Assembly: GCA_021826655.1 (NCBI GenBank)
Contig: JAKAZC010000009.1
Span: 1-21,373, forward strand
Source: Actinomycetes bacterium
GTDB taxonomy: Bacteria > Actinomycetota > Acidimicrobiia > Acidimicrobiales > RAAP-2
DNA length: 21,373 nucleotides
Direction of reading: 5' to 3'
Part shown: piece by piece, positions 6,014 through 14,304 of the stretch
How positions within the stretch are numbered: position 1 is the stretch's first letter
Layout: every line of letters starts with the position of its first letter
Made by a program: the position numbers and the translations under genes
Notes under the pieces: generated by a model
Database searches by the model: none
What the model was told of the DNA's origin: nothing
The model's input: the letters and a program-made list of their open reading frames with translations, nothing else

Positions 6014-7776
6014 CACAACCCTCCGACCACGGATCCACCGAAGCGACGCCGTTCTGGTTCGGTCCGGATGACCGACCGCTCTTCGGTTGGCTCCACGTCC
6101 CACAGGACCGCACGGTCCGAGGGGGCGTCGTCCTCTGCCAGCCGCTCGGCATCGAGGCGATCTGCGTGTACTACACGTACCGGCTACTGGCCGATCGACT
6201 CGCCGAGCAGGGTCTGGCCGTGCTTCGATTCGACTACGACGGGACCGGGGACTCGACCGGCGAGGAGACCGACCCCGCCCGGGTGGCGGCATGGCTCACC
6301 AGCGTCAGTGCGGCCACGGACGCACTCGTCGACACCGGCGTCCCGGCCGTCGGTCTCGTCGGGGTGCGCATGGGTGGTCTCTTCGCCGCCCACGAGGCGG
6401 TGCGCCGCGGCGGCGTGGACGCACTCGTGCTTTGGGATGCCTGCCCGTCCGGCCAGTCGTTCCTGCGTGAACAGCGGTTCCTCCGCCACCTGAGCGGCGG
6501 CGGCGGGTCCGATGACGGGCTCGAGGCGCCCGGACTGCGCCTCGAGCCCGAGTCGGTCCAAGCCCTCGGCGGGCTCGACCTGGCCACCTTGGACGGCAGG
6601 ATGGCGACGCGAACCCTTGTCCTCATCCCGCCCGGCACCTCCCGCCCGCGTGTCCTCCGACACCGCTTCGACGGTCCTGACGTGGACTGGCAGGAAGCGA
6701 CCGGACAGGACCTGCTGCTCGACTCGCAGAAGCAGACGCCACCGAGGACGACCATCGATCGCGTCGTCGACTGGCTGGCCACCGAGTTGTCGGGCCCGCC
6801 GGTCACGGTCGCAGGCCCGCCGGACGAGCGTCGCTCGGCGGTGGTGGCATCGACCTCGGCGGGGATCGCCGTCGTCGAATCGACCGTGTCCCTCGGGAAA
6901 CTGGGACTCTTCGGGATCGTGACCGACACCGTCGGGCAATCCCTTGGACCGACCGTCGTGCTGGTCAACGAGGGCAACACCCACCACATCGGCCAGGCAC
7001 GGATCTGGGTGGACCTGGCCCGCCGACTCGGGTCGACCGGATTCCGCGTCCTGCGGTTCGACCTGAGCGGCAACGGGGACAGCAGCACTCGGCCCGGCCA
7101 GCCGGACCACGTGGCCCGTGCGCCCGAGGCCATCGCGGACGTCTACGAGGCGATGGTCGCCGTCTCTCCCGACGACCCCGTTGACGTGGTGCTGGTGGGA
7201 TTCTGCTCGGGCGCCTACGAGGTCGTAGAACAGTCACTGATCCACCCACCGCGCGGGATCTGCGTGATCAACCCGTCGTTCTCGTTCACCCCGCCGGCAC
7301 CCGAGGACCCGACGGCACGTCGGGCCCGCCAGCACTCGAAGCGATGGCTCGTGCGCCTGGTTGGACCAGCACTGCGCTGGGCCGTCCGCCGGCGGAATCC
7401 GGCAGACCTGGACCGGTGGGTTCGGTCACTGGAGAACGGTTCGTGGCCGGTGGCCGTCGTCAAGCGGCGGCCGGACATCCCCGAGTGGGTCTGGCGGTTC
7501 GTGACGCTCCATCTGCTCGACGACACCGGCATCGCGACCTTCGAGCGCATCGTTGCATCCGGGGTCGACACGTTCCTCGTGTGCGGATCGGGCGACTACC
7601 TGCCCATCCGGATCGGCTCCGTCGATCGGATCCGGGCCCTCCAGCGATCGGCCCACTTCCAGGTCGCGATCCTCGACGACCTGGACCACGCCTCGTGGGT
7701 CAAGAGCCAGCGCGAGGTGCTGATGGACGTGATGGTCGAGCACTTCGAGTCGACCTATCGATCGGTCACCCCCTGA
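6007..7776 (+). CDS. Tandem alpha/beta-hydrolase fusion, exosortase-hydrolase-like
   Basis: A 589-residue protein with two alpha/beta-hydrolase domains. Domain 1 (about 12-262) has CQPLGIEA, then LRFDYDGTGDSTG (73-85) as in hydrolases linked to exosortase and polysaccharide loci; its nucleophile elbow is GVRMG (119-123), Arg121 replacing the usual Ser, and no obvious catalytic His is visible. Domain 2 (about 285-585) has LVNEGNTHHIGQAR, LRFDLSGNGDSS (349-360) and elbow GFCSG (398-402) with Cys400 in the nucleophile place, plus Asp530 (GSGDYLP) and His561 (LDHASW) placed to complete a triad. A helical insertion at about 430-505 may form a lid. No signal peptide, so cytoplasmic. GTG 6007 is chosen; TTG 6010 or 5998 are alternatives. 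Neighbours are glycosyltransferases and a flippase, suggesting a role in glycan or acyl-glycan handling; this is inference. Confidence 0.85.
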   Translation: MLTQPSDHGSTEATPFWFGPDDRPLFGWLHVPQDRTVRGGVVLCQPLGIEAICVYYTYRLLADRLAEQGLAVLRFDYDGTGDSTGEETDPARVAAWLTSVSAATDALVDTGVPAVGLVGVRMGGLFAAHEAVRRGGVDALVLWDACPSGQSFLREQRFLRHLSGGGGSDDGLEAPGLRLEPESVQALGGLDLATLDGRMATRTLVLIPPGTSRPRVLRHRFDGPDVDWQEATGQDLLLDSQKQTPPRTTIDRVVDWLATELSGPPVTVAGPPDERRSAVVASTSAGIAVVESTVSLGKLGLFGIVTDTVGQSLGPTVVLVNEGNTHHIGQARIWVDLARRLGSTGFRVLRFDLSGNGDSSTRPGQPDHVARAPEAIADVYEAMVAVSPDDPVDVVLVGFCSGAYEVVEQSLIHPPRGICVINPSFSFTPPAPEDPTARRARQHSKRWLVRLVGPALRWAVRRRNPADLDRWVRSLENGSWPVAVVKRRPDIPEWVWRFVTLHLLDDTGIATFERIVASGVDTFLVCGSGDYLPIRIGSVDRIRALQRSAHFQVAILDDLDHASWVKSQREVLMDVMVEHFESTYRSVTP

Positions 7777-7778
7777 CC

Positions 7779-7800
7779 GGGACCGCACCGCCACGGTCCC
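7779..7800 (+). terminator. Perfect 7-bp hairpin after tandem hydrolase gene
   Basis: GGGACCG (7779-7785), 8-base loop, CGGTCCC (7794-7800), starting two bases after the hydrolase TGA. No T-tract. It could also stop minus-strand transcription from the convergent glycosyltransferase gene. Confidence 0.6.
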
Positions 7801-7860
7801 CCACGTCGGACCCCGAGCGCGCCGCAGGCCGTAGGTGGATCATTCAGCTGGGTGACACGC

Positions 7861-9003
7861 CTAGGACCGGGCGGCGGTCGACGCTGCGGCGTCGAGCAGC
7901 TCCAGGAAGGCGGCGGCCTGCCCGGCCCAGGTCGCCGGTGCCCCGACGAGTTCACCGGGCCCGGGAGGCAGGGTCGGTCCGTCCAGCGCCGCCCTGACGG
8001 CGTCCAGGAACGACTCCCGGTCCCTCACCACCACCTGACGGTCCAGTCCCCGGAACCCGGCCACCGGAGTGGACACCACCGGGCGGGCGACTGCGACGAA
8101 TTCGCGGGCCTTGATCGGGTCGAGGCTCTCGGTGAACGGCGTGATCAGGTGGGGGACCACCAGGACGTCGGCGTGCTGGAGGTAGGCCGGCATCTGCGAG
8201 TACGGCCGGCTCCCGAGGAGCACCGCACCCGATCCGAGCACCGCGGCCTCCGCTGATCTGGTCAGGCTGTTCGGGCCGAGGATGACGAGTGTGGCCCGTC
8301 CGGCCAATCCTCGGGCCACGCGCACGCACAGGTCGATATCGAGCCGTTCCGCGCTCAGGGTGCCCTGATAGAGGACCACGCGACCGGCGGGAAGGTCCGG
8401 TGGGCGGGTCGTCGGGGCCCGGAGGTGGTCGATGTCTACGCCGTTGGTCACCAGGTGGACGGTGCGATCACGTCCGCGACTGTCGACGAGGGCAGGCGAG
8501 CAGGCCACCACCTCGTCCGCGTGCCGAAGTGCGTTGGCGTCATTGACTCCCTGCCGTTCCATCTCACGGGGACTGGCACGTGCCAGGAGCCAGTCGTCGG
8601 TGACGTCGTAGACGCTCGACCAGCCGGTCCGCTCGATCAACGGGGCGTACATGCTGTCGTTGATCCACAGCACGGGACGGTCGAACTGCAGCCCCCGGGC
8701 TGCGGACAGGACCTGGCGGAACAGGGACTCGTCTCCACCCGACCAGATGCGACGGGGCAGCCACTTGTGGGGGGCCATCGCCCACAGTCGCCCTGACTCC
8801 CCGACGCTGCGCAGGCCCGACACCTTGGGGAGCCGCCCCTGACGCAGCGTCCACGGTATGTCGATCGGCGTCTCGGCGAACAGCAGGCGCATGGTCGGGC
8901 GGAGCTGCAGGATCGCCGTGGCGAAGAGCTGGTTGCGGCGCCAGACGTCGTTCCACGGTTCCAGCGAGAGGCAGATGACGTCGTACCGGTCGGAGCTTGC
9001 CAC
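7861..9003 (-). CDS. Glycosyltransferase, GT-B fold (GT4/TuaH-like)
   Basis: A 380-residue glycosyltransferase with the two Rossmann domains of GT-B enzymes. The N-terminus VICLSLEPWNDVWRRNQ (9-25) is typical of the TuaH-like group acting in teichuronic acid, capsule and O-antigen assembly. The C-terminal donor domain starts at GRVVLYQGTLSAERLD and contains GSRPYSQMPAYLQHADVLVVPH followed by TESLDPIKAREFVAVARPVVSTPVAGF, the family nucleotide-sugar binding motif with Glu at both ends. The GTG start at 9003 has a good Shine-Dalgarno (AAAGGA, 8 bases away); the frame is open upstream but that part has no support. No signal peptide or strong membrane helix: a cytosolic or peripheral enzyme. Divergent from the family-2 glycosyltransferase gene at 9263. 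Donor and acceptor sugars cannot be read from the sequence. Confidence 0.92.
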   Translation of the reverse strand: MASSDRYDVICLSLEPWNDVWRRNQLFATAILQLRPTMRLLFAETPIDIPWTLRQGRLPKVSGLRSVGESGRLWAMAPHKWLPRRIWSGGDESLFRQVLSAARGLQFDRPVLWINDSMYAPLIERTGWSSVYDVTDDWLLARASPREMERQGVNDANALRHADEVVACSPALVDSRGRDRTVHLVTNGVDIDHLRAPTTRPPDLPAGRVVLYQGTLSAERLDIDLCVRVARGLAGRATLVILGPNSLTRSAEAAVLGSGAVLLGSRPYSQMPAYLQHADVLVVPHLITPFTESLDPIKAREFVAVARPVVSTPVAGFRGLDRQVVVRDRESFLDAVRAALDGPTLPPGPGELVGAPATWAGQAAAFLELLDAAASTAARS

Positions 9004-9056
9004 AGTCGGCGTCCTTTCGTGGCACAGGCGTCGGCGAAGCTTCCACGCGCGACCCG

Positions 9057-9062
9057 ACACTA
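9057..9062 (-). promoter_or_regulatory. -10 box of GT-B glycosyltransferase gene
   Basis: TAGTGT on the minus strand, about 54 bases upstream of the GTG, giving a leader of roughly 45-50 bases that includes the AAAGGA ribosome-binding site. No -35 hexamer seen. Confidence 0.4.
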
Positions 9063-9190
9063 ACCTGGGCCACATCGACCTCAGGACTGGGCCGGGGTCC
9101 TGCTTCGTACCGCAGCGCCCGCCGTGGCCGCCGTGCCGGGTTCCCCGCCGCGGCCCCGTCGCCGTGGCAATCGACGATCGGGCGCTGCGG

Positions 9191-9196
9191 TAGGGT
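9191..9196 (+). promoter_or_regulatory. -10 box upstream of family-2 glycosyltransferase gene
   Basis: TAGGGT, eight bases before an ATG at 9205 that opens a 15-codon frame; the glycosyltransferase GTG is at 9263. Confidence 0.45.
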
Positions 9197-9204
9197 CGAC
9201 CGGC

Positions 9205-9252
9205 ATGCCCCTTTCCACGCCGCACCCACCAGGTTCCGGGGTAGGCAAATGA
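9205..9252 (+). CDS. Putative leaderless upstream ORF (15 codons)
   Basis: Reads MPLSTPHPPGSGVGK and stop, ten bases before the GTG of the family-2 glycosyltransferase. It begins eight bases after a TAGGGT box, so it could be the first codon of a leaderless transcript. Short and Pro/Gly rich; chance occurrence is possible. Confidence 0.25.
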   Translation: MPLSTPHPPGSGVGK

Positions 9253-9262
9253 CTCCCGGGCC

Positions 9263-10237
9263 GTGACCGGTCCACCGGTCGGTCCGGGCGGCTCCGACGT
9301 ACGCTGCTCGCTGATCGTCCTCAACTTCAACCAGCGCGATCTCGTGATCGACTGCGTCGCCAGCATGCTCCGTGCCATGGGGCCCGACGACGAGGTGATC
9401 GTGGTGGACAACGGGTCGTCGGACGGCAGTACCGAGGCGGTCGCCGCCGCGTTTCCGGCGGCCGAATTCCCCGGCGTGCGCCTCCTGGCGCTCCCCGAGA
9501 ACCGGTACATCTTCTCCCTCAACGCCGGTCTCGACGTCGCACGCGGACGGTTCGTCGCCTTCTGCAACAACGACATGGTCGTCGACGCCGACTTCGTGGA
9601 GCAAGCACTGGTGTGCTTCGTCGACGGCGACGTGTTCGCCGCCTGCGCACGGGTGCTCGACCGCAATGGGGCGGAGCAGGGCTCACGCACCGCGGGCTAC
9701 TGGAAGCACGGCCTGCTCTTCTACGACCCGCTCCCCCATTCGGAGTCGTCCACGACCTGCTTCTTCGCCGTCGGGGGTCAGTCGTTCTATCGACGGGACC
9801 TCTTGACGGCGATGGGATCCATCGACGAGCTGTTCTGGCCGATGTACCACGAGGACATCGAGCTCTCGTACCGGGCGTGGAAGAACGGCTACCGGATCGT
9901 CTATGCGCCCGGCTCGGTCTGCCACCACCTGGGAGGCCACACCAGCGCCAAGGTCTTCACGCCCACCCAGCTCCGCTCGTTCGTCCGCCAGAACGAGCTG
10001 TTGATGGTGTGGAAGGACGTGACGGACCCCAGGATGCTCCTCGAACACGTGCTCTGGCTGACCCCGAGGTTGGTGATGGCGCTGCTGCGCCGCGACGCCG
10101 GCACGCTGATCGGCATCTACTCGGCCCTGCGCCGGCTCCCCCGCGCGCTCCGGGCCCGGGGCTCCGTCCGGTCGCAGTTCGTGAGGACGGACCGCGAGGT
10201 CCTGACATCGGTCAGTCGATCCGCCATCGGGGACTGA
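9263..10237 (+). CDS. Family 2 glycosyltransferase (rhamnosyltransferase WbbL-like)
   Basis: A 324-residue GT-A-fold glycosyltransferase. CSLIVLNFNQ (15-24) and VIVVDNGSSDGS (45-56) form the nucleotide-sugar site, FVAFCNNDM (97-105) provides the metal-binding Asn-Asn-Asp that replaces DxD in this subgroup, and MYHEDIELSYRAWKNGYRIVYAPGS (from 194) carries the catalytic-base ED motif. HHLGGHTSAK closes the domain, as in WbbL/WcaA-type enzymes that add rhamnose or another sugar to lipid-linked glycans. The last 80 residues contain amphipathic and hydrophobic stretches (VLWLTPRLVMALLRR) that could dock on the membrane. GTG 9263 is the first usable start and lacks a strong Shine-Dalgarno. Convergent with the flippase gene, with only seven bases between stops. 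Confidence 0.92.
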   Translation: MTGPPVGPGGSDVRCSLIVLNFNQRDLVIDCVASMLRAMGPDDEVIVVDNGSSDGSTEAVAAAFPAAEFPGVRLLALPENRYIFSLNAGLDVARGRFVAFCNNDMVVDADFVEQALVCFVDGDVFAACARVLDRNGAEQGSRTAGYWKHGLLFYDPLPHSESSTTCFFAVGGQSFYRRDLLTAMGSIDELFWPMYHEDIELSYRAWKNGYRIVYAPGSVCHHLGGHTSAKVFTPTQLRSFVRQNELLMVWKDVTDPRMLLEHVLWLTPRLVMALLRRDAGTLIGIYSALRRLPRALRARGSVRSQFVRTDREVLTSVSRSAIGD

Positions 10238-10244
10238 CCGCTGC

Positions 10245-11861
10245 TCACACCCGGCGGGACAGTCGCCGTCGGAGCCCGTGCCACACCGTGGTCCGCAACT
10301 CGGGCTGGAGCCGGGCGACCACCAGAACCAGGACGGTCCACGCGATGACGCACACCGCCACCGCCTCGACGATGGCGGTGGTCCCCCGCCCGGACGGAAG
10401 CAGTCGGGACAGCACCAGAGCGGCTCCCCCGGCGGTGACGGCCCCGGGGAGGACCGGACCCAGGGCCCGGGAGACATACCGACGCGCCGGCACGCCGATG
10501 TACCGGCACACCATGAGGGGCAGGACGGTGAAGTCCAGCACCAGGACGACGGGCAGCGAACCGATCGCCGGACCGATCGGGCCCAGCCAGTAGGTGGCTG
10601 CGATGCTGCCGGCGACGTTCACGGCCGCCCCGACCGCCGCCAGACCGGCGAGCCGACGATTGCGGCCGGCACCGGTCAGGAACAGGAAGCACTGCTGCCC
10701 CGGTAGCTGGAGCGCCGTGACGATCCCGAGGGCGATCATGATCCCGTAGGTCTTGGGCGGAACCGAGCCGAGCCACAGCCGCAGGATCGGCTCGCCGAAG
10801 AAGGCGAGCGACACGATGATGGGTACGGACACCGCAAGGCAGGACATGACCGCGTTGAAGAAGTACTTCGCCTGACGCTCACGGTCGGCCACTGCGTCGA
10901 AGTGCGAATAGGTGGGCAGGAGCAGGTTGGACCCCTGGGTGGACACGGTCCGGGTGAAGTTCGCCGTGTTCAGGGCCACGCTGTAGGGGGCGACCTGGGC
11001 CAACGGGAGGATGACTCCGATGATCACGGCGTCGAGTTGGAAGGACAACACCGAGCTCAGGGCGATGACCATCTGCATGCCCCCGAACCGGAGGAGCTCC
11101 CTCAGGAGCGGACCACGGAACACCCCCCGGCGGATGGAGGAGCCGGTGACCCGGCCGGCCAGTGAGGAGGCCGCGACGAAGCCGAACCCGACGCCGGCCG
11201 CCTGGAGGAGCGCGATGGCGACGAGGCCGCCCCCGGTCAGGACCGCGACGATCTGACCCCCCTGGGTCAGGAGCAGCACGACGATCCCGATCTGGGACTG
11301 GCGGTCACTTCGGCCCGAGCCGAAGAGCATCGCATTGGGAACCACGGCCAGGAACGAGAGCGCGGACATGGCTCCGAGTACGACCAGGGCCGCCCCGACC
11401 TCGGTGGGGCTGAGCGCACCGACGTTGAGGAACGACGATACGAAGGGCGCGAGCCCGACGGTCACCAGGACCGCAACGGCGCCCGAGACGGCGAAGAACA
11501 CCCACATCGTGCGGATGAGATCGGCGACGCCCTCACGGTCCCCGACGGCGGTCAGGCGGGCCACTCGCTGCACGGCGGCGGTGGAGACGCCAAGGTCGAG
11601 CAGGCCCAGGTAGCTGACGAGGGCCAGCAGGACGATCCACAGGCCGTAGGTGCTGGCACCGAGGTGTCGGAGCAGCACGCGGGTGAGGACCAGGGTGAAT
11701 ACGATCCCGACGGCGAAGCTCGCGTACGACGAGACCACGTTGAGGGCCAACTGCCGAAGACTTGCGTTCCCCGTCGGTCTATCCGGACGGCCGACCGGTT
11801 CGTCCGATGTGTCTTCGCCGTCCACAGGCAATCGTACCTCGCCGACGGTTCCTGCCTGCAT
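10245..11861 (-). CDS. Polysaccharide flippase, Wzx/MATE-like (MOP superfamily)
   Basis: A 538-residue polytopic membrane protein with about 12-14 hydrophobic helices, beginning at residue 35 (LRQLALNVVSSYASFAVGIVFTL). The N-terminal segment TRVLLRHLGASTYGLWIVLLALVSYLGLLDLGVSTAAVQRVA is characteristic of O-antigen/teichoic-acid translocases (RfbX/Wzx), which flip lipid-linked oligosaccharides across the cytoplasmic membrane. Cytosolic N-terminal 34 residues are acidic and Pro-rich. The ATG at 11861 is chosen over an in-frame GTG at 11903, which would start within 20 bases of the lepA terminator; neither has a good Shine-Dalgarno, so the start is uncertain. With the two glycosyltransferases and the tandem hydrolase it suggests a short cell-envelope glycan locus. 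No Wzy-type polymerase is in the window. Confidence 0.88.
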   Translation of the reverse strand: MQAGTVGEVRLPVDGEDTSDEPVGRPDRPTGNASLRQLALNVVSSYASFAVGIVFTLVLTRVLLRHLGASTYGLWIVLLALVSYLGLLDLGVSTAAVQRVARLTAVGDREGVADLIRTMWVFFAVSGAVAVLVTVGLAPFVSSFLNVGALSPTEVGAALVVLGAMSALSFLAVVPNAMLFGSGRSDRQSQIGIVVLLLTQGGQIVAVLTGGGLVAIALLQAAGVGFGFVAASSLAGRVTGSSIRRGVFRGPLLRELLRFGGMQMVIALSSVLSFQLDAVIIGVILPLAQVAPYSVALNTANFTRTVSTQGSNLLLPTYSHFDAVADRERQAKYFFNAVMSCLAVSVPIIVSLAFFGEPILRLWLGSVPPKTYGIMIALGIVTALQLPGQQCFLFLTGAGRNRRLAGLAAVGAAVNVAGSIAATYWLGPIGPAIGSLPVVLVLDFTVLPLMVCRYIGVPARRYVSRALGPVLPGAVTAGGAALVLSRLLPSGRGTTAIVEAVAVCVIAWTVLVLVVARLQPELRTTVWHGLRRRLSRRV

Positions 11862-11919
11862 TACTGAACCGGCGATCCCGCTTCCGTCCGGCGCCGGCGG
11901 CACGCGGCTTCCGGAGTTC

Positions 11920-11940
11920 GCGGACGCGTCGGGCGTCCGC
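11920..11940 (-). terminator. lepA terminator, perfect 8-bp hairpin
   Basis: GCGGACGC (11920-11927), loop of five, GCGTCCGC (11933-11940), directly abutting the lepA stop codon. No T-tract, as usual in this GC range. It separates lepA from the flippase gene. Confidence 0.7.
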
Positions 11941-13728
11941 TCAGTCGTCGAGGGTGAGGGCGGACACGAACGCCTCCTGGGGGACCTCGACCCGGCCGAT
12001 GTTCTTCATCTTCTTCTTCCCCTCCTTCTGCTTCTCGAGCAGTTTGCGCTTGCGGGTGATGTCGCCCCCGTAACACTTGGCGAGGACGTCCTTGCGCCGG
12101 GCCTTGACCGTCTCACGGGCGAGCACGCGGCCCCCGATGGCGGCCTGGATGGGGACCTCGAACATCTGGCGGGGGATGAGCTCCTTGAGCTTCTCGGTCA
12201 TGCGACGTCCGTAGGAGTCGGCCTGGGACCTGTGCACGATGGTGGAGAAGGCGTCTACCGGCACCCGATTGATGAGGAGGTCCACCTTCACCAGGTCCGC
12301 CGTGGTGTAGCCATCCGGCTCGTAGTCGAGACTGGCGTACCCCTTGGTCCGGCTCTTCAACTGGTCGAAGAAGTGCACGACCACTTCGGCCAGGGGGATG
12401 ACGTAGACGAACTCGACCCGTTCGGGCGAGAGGTAGTCCATCTTCACCAACTCGGCCCGCTTGGCCTGACAGAGCTCCATGATGGTGCCGGTGTACTCGG
12501 TCGGGGTGAGGATGGTCGCCCGCAGCATGGGCTCGTCCACATGGTCGAGGCCGGCGGGCTCGGGCAGCTCGCTCGGGTTGTCGACGGCGACTTCGGTCCC
12601 GTTGCCCAGGTATGCCCGGTAGGCGACCGACGGCGCGGTGGCGATCAGTGAGAGGCCGAACTCGCGCTCGAGGCGCTCTCGGACGATCTCCATGTGCAGC
12701 AGACCGAGGAAGCCGCACCGGAAGCCGAATCCCAGTGCCGTCGAGGACTCCGGCTCGTAGGTGAAACTGGCGTCGTTCAGCCGCAGCTTCTCGAGCGCGT
12801 CGCGCAGGTCGGGCAGTTCGTCGCCGTCGATGGGGAACAGCCCGCAGAACACCATCGGCTTCGGATCGCGATAGCCGGCGAGGGCGGTGTCGGCCGGGTG
12901 GGTGGCGGTCGTCACCGTCTCGCCCGACCGCGCACCGCCCACGTCCTTGATGCCGGCGATCAGGTAACCGACCTCGCCGGGGCCGAGCTCGTCGACGGGC
13001 ACCGTCGCCGGCGTGCGGACGCCGATCTCCTCGATCTCGTGGTTGGCAGCGGCCTGCATGAAGCGGAGCCGGTCCGACGAGGTGAGCGTCCCGTCCATCA
13101 CGCGGATCGAGCTCACCACCCCCCGGTACTGGTCGTAGGCCGAGTCGAAGATGAGGGCCCGCAGCGGGGCCGACGGATCACCTCTCGGTGCCGGGATCCG
13201 GGCGACGATGGCGTCGAGCAGCGCGGGCACTCCTTCGCCCGTCTTGGCCGAGATGTGCATGATGTCCGCCGCCGGCAGGCCGAGTACCGTCTCGATCTCG
13301 GCGGCGCACCGCTCGGGATCGGCAGCCGGCAGGTCGATCTTGTTCAGTACGGCGACGACCTCGAGGTTGTGCTCGATCGCCTGGTAGCAGTTGGCCAGCG
13401 TCTGGGCCTGGATCCCCTGGGACGCGTCGACGAGCAGGACCGCGCCCTCGCATGCGGCCAGTGACCGGCTGACCTCGTAGCCGAAGTCGACGTGACCGGG
13501 GGTGTCGATGAGGTGGAGGGTGTGGTCGGCCCACGGGACCCGCACGTTCTGGGCCTTGATGGTGATGCCCCGCTCGCGCTCGATGTCCATCGAGTCGAGG
13601 TACTGCTCGCGCATCAGGCGGGGGTCGACGGCCCCGGTCAGCTCCAGGATGCGGTCGGACAGGGTCGACTTGCCGTGGTCGACGTGGCTGATGATGGAGA
13701 AGTTACGGATACGGTCGATGGGAAGCAC
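11941..13728 (-). CDS. lepA: Elongation factor 4 (LepA), ribosome-associated GTPase
   Basis: Translational GTPase that acts on stalled or back-translocating ribosomes and in 30S biogenesis. All 595 residues fit the family: P-loop HVDHGKST (15-22), switch I RERGITIK (51-58), switch [10 protein letters not shown] (75-82), NKID (129-132), then domains II, III and V, the [14 protein letters not shown] segment, and the LepA-specific C-terminal domain ending [22 protein letters not shown]. The start is GTG at 13728, beginning [14 protein letters not shown], at the usual distance before the P-loop. No Shine-Dalgarno is seen; a TACGCT box lies nine bases upstream, so the mRNA may have little or no leader. 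Divergent from rpsT, a common arrangement in bacteria. Confidence 0.98.
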   Translation of the reverse strand: MLPIDRIRNFSIISHVDHGKSTLSDRILELTGAVDPRLMREQYLDSMDIERERGITIKAQNVRVPWADHTLHLIDTPGHVDFGYEVSRSLAACEGAVLLVDASQGIQAQTLANCYQAIEHNLEVVAVLNKIDLPAADPERCAAEIETVLGLPAADIMHISAKTGEGVPALLDAIVARIPAPRGDPSAPLRALIFDSAYDQYRGVVSSIRVMDGTLTSSDRLRFMQAAANHEIEEIGVRTPATVPVDELGPGEVGYLIAGIKDVGGARSGETVTTATHPADTALAGYRDPKPMVFCGLFPIDGDELPDLRDALEKLRLNDASFTYEPESSTALGFGFRCGFLGLLHMEIVRERLEREFGLSLIATAPSVAYRAYLGNGTEVAVDNPSELPEPAGLDHVDEPMLRATILTPTEYTGTIMELCQAKRAELVKMDYLSPERVEFVYVIPLAEVVVHFFDQLKSRTKGYASLDYEPDGYTTADLVKVDLLINRVPVDAFSTIVHRSQADSYGRRMTEKLKELIPRQMFEVPIQAAIGGRVLARETVKARRKDVLAKCYGGDITRKRKLLEKQKEGKKKMKNIGRVEVPQEAFVSALTLDD

Positions 13729-13737
13729 GAAGGGCCC

Positions 13738-13743
13738 AGCGTA
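13738..13743 (-). promoter_or_regulatory. -10 box of lepA (near-leaderless candidate)
   Basis: TACGCT on the minus strand, nine bases before the GTG. The transcription start would fall within about three bases of the start codon. Confidence 0.45.
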
Positions 13744-13815
13744 CCCAAGGCGGACCTCGTCCCACTCCGATCGCCCGGCCTACGGCACCGGTGGGCCCCC
13801 GGGGGACCGAACTGC

Positions 13816-13821
13816 TATCCT
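13816..13821 (+). promoter_or_regulatory. -10 box of rpsT
   Basis: TATCCT, giving a leader of roughly 110 bases before the rpsT GTG at 13938. No clear -35 hexamer. Confidence 0.5.
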
Positions 13822-13852
13822 TCACTGTCTCCGGTAGTCGATCCCAAGGACG

Positions 13853-13867
13853 GGGTCCCGGGGACCC
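13853..13867 (+). promoter_or_regulatory. Hairpin in rpsT leader
   Basis: GGGTCC-CGG-GGACCC, a perfect 6-bp stem with three-base loop inside the long rpsT leader. S20 autoregulates its synthesis in E. coli, so this could take part in control, but no specific S20-binding structure is recognised. Confidence 0.3.
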
Positions 13868-13937
13868 GACGCAACCCGTGGCGGTGACGCACGTGTGACG
13901 CCCGGGCCCGACGCACCAAGGACGACGAGGACACGAC

Positions 13938-14207
13938 GTGGCAAACATCCGCAGCCAGATCAAGCGCAACCGCCAGACCGTCAAGCGCCAGGCGCGCAAC
14001 AAGGCGGTCCGGTCCGAGCTGCGTACCCGCACCAAGCGGGCCAACGCCGCCATCACCGAGGACGTGGGGTCGGCCGAGGACTCGATCCGACTGGCCGTCA
14101 AGCGGATCGACAAGGCGGCCGCCAAGGGTGTCATCCACAAGAACCAGGCGGCAAATCGCAAGTCGAAGCTCATGAGGCGCGCCGCCCGGGCGACCGCCGA
14201 CGTCTGA
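13938..14207 (+). CDS. rpsT: 30S ribosomal protein S20
   Basis: Primary-binding protein of the small subunit that contacts the 16S rRNA 5' domain and helix 44. The 89 residues are the normal length and all helical and basic: NIRSQIKRNRQTVKRQARNKAVRSELRTRTKRA at the N-terminus and the family signature KGVIHKNQAANRKSKLMRR near the C-terminus. The GTG start at 13938 is seven bases after a GAGG Shine-Dalgarno. Divergent from lepA, with 209 bases between the two starts and separate -10 boxes. Confidence 0.98.
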   Translation: MANIRSQIKRNRQTVKRQARNKAVRSELRTRTKRANAAITEDVGSAEDSIRLAVKRIDKAAAKGVIHKNQAANRKSKLMRRAARATADV

Positions 14208-14255
14208 GTCGCGTCGGCGTCCGGTCGCGGGCGCCACCGTGCGATCGCATCGGAT

Positions 14256-14270
14256 CCGTCCGCCCGACGG
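14256..14270 (+). terminator. Weak hairpin downstream of rpsT
   Basis: CCGTC-CGCCC-GACGG, a 5-bp stem about 50 bases after the rpsT stop. It is the best candidate between rpsT and the next gene, but it is short and has no T-tract. Confidence 0.25.
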
Positions 14271-14304
14271 CCACGGAAGACGCGAATCCCACCGGGGCGT
14301 GACG

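Larger units (their letters stand above)
9004..9262. other. Intergenic region between divergent glycosyltransferase genes
   Basis: The longest gene-free stretch (259 bases). It holds a minus-strand Shine-Dalgarno and a -10 box (9057-9062) for the GT-B gene, and a plus-strand -10 box (9191-9196) with a 15-codon ORF (9205-9252) before the family-2 gene. Between 9063 and 9190 I see no further recognisable element. Confidence 0.6.

Noticed and set aside
6010..6015. TTGACA as a -35 hexamer inside the hydrolase start
   Set aside because: No -10 box at 16-18 bases downstream, and it lies within the start region of the gene.
6007..7776. A complete exosortase/PEP-CTERM system
   Set aside because: No exosortase, PEP-CTERM substrate or other EPS-specific gene is visible; only the hydrolase resemblance supports it.
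9004..9690. N-terminal extension of the GT-B glycosyltransferase frame
   Set aside because: It covers the family-2 glycosyltransferase antisense and the intergenic region, and GTG 9003 has a clear Shine-Dalgarno.
12694..13464. Plus-strand open frame opposite lepA
   Set aside because: Mirror of conserved LepA domains; composition typical of antisense frames.
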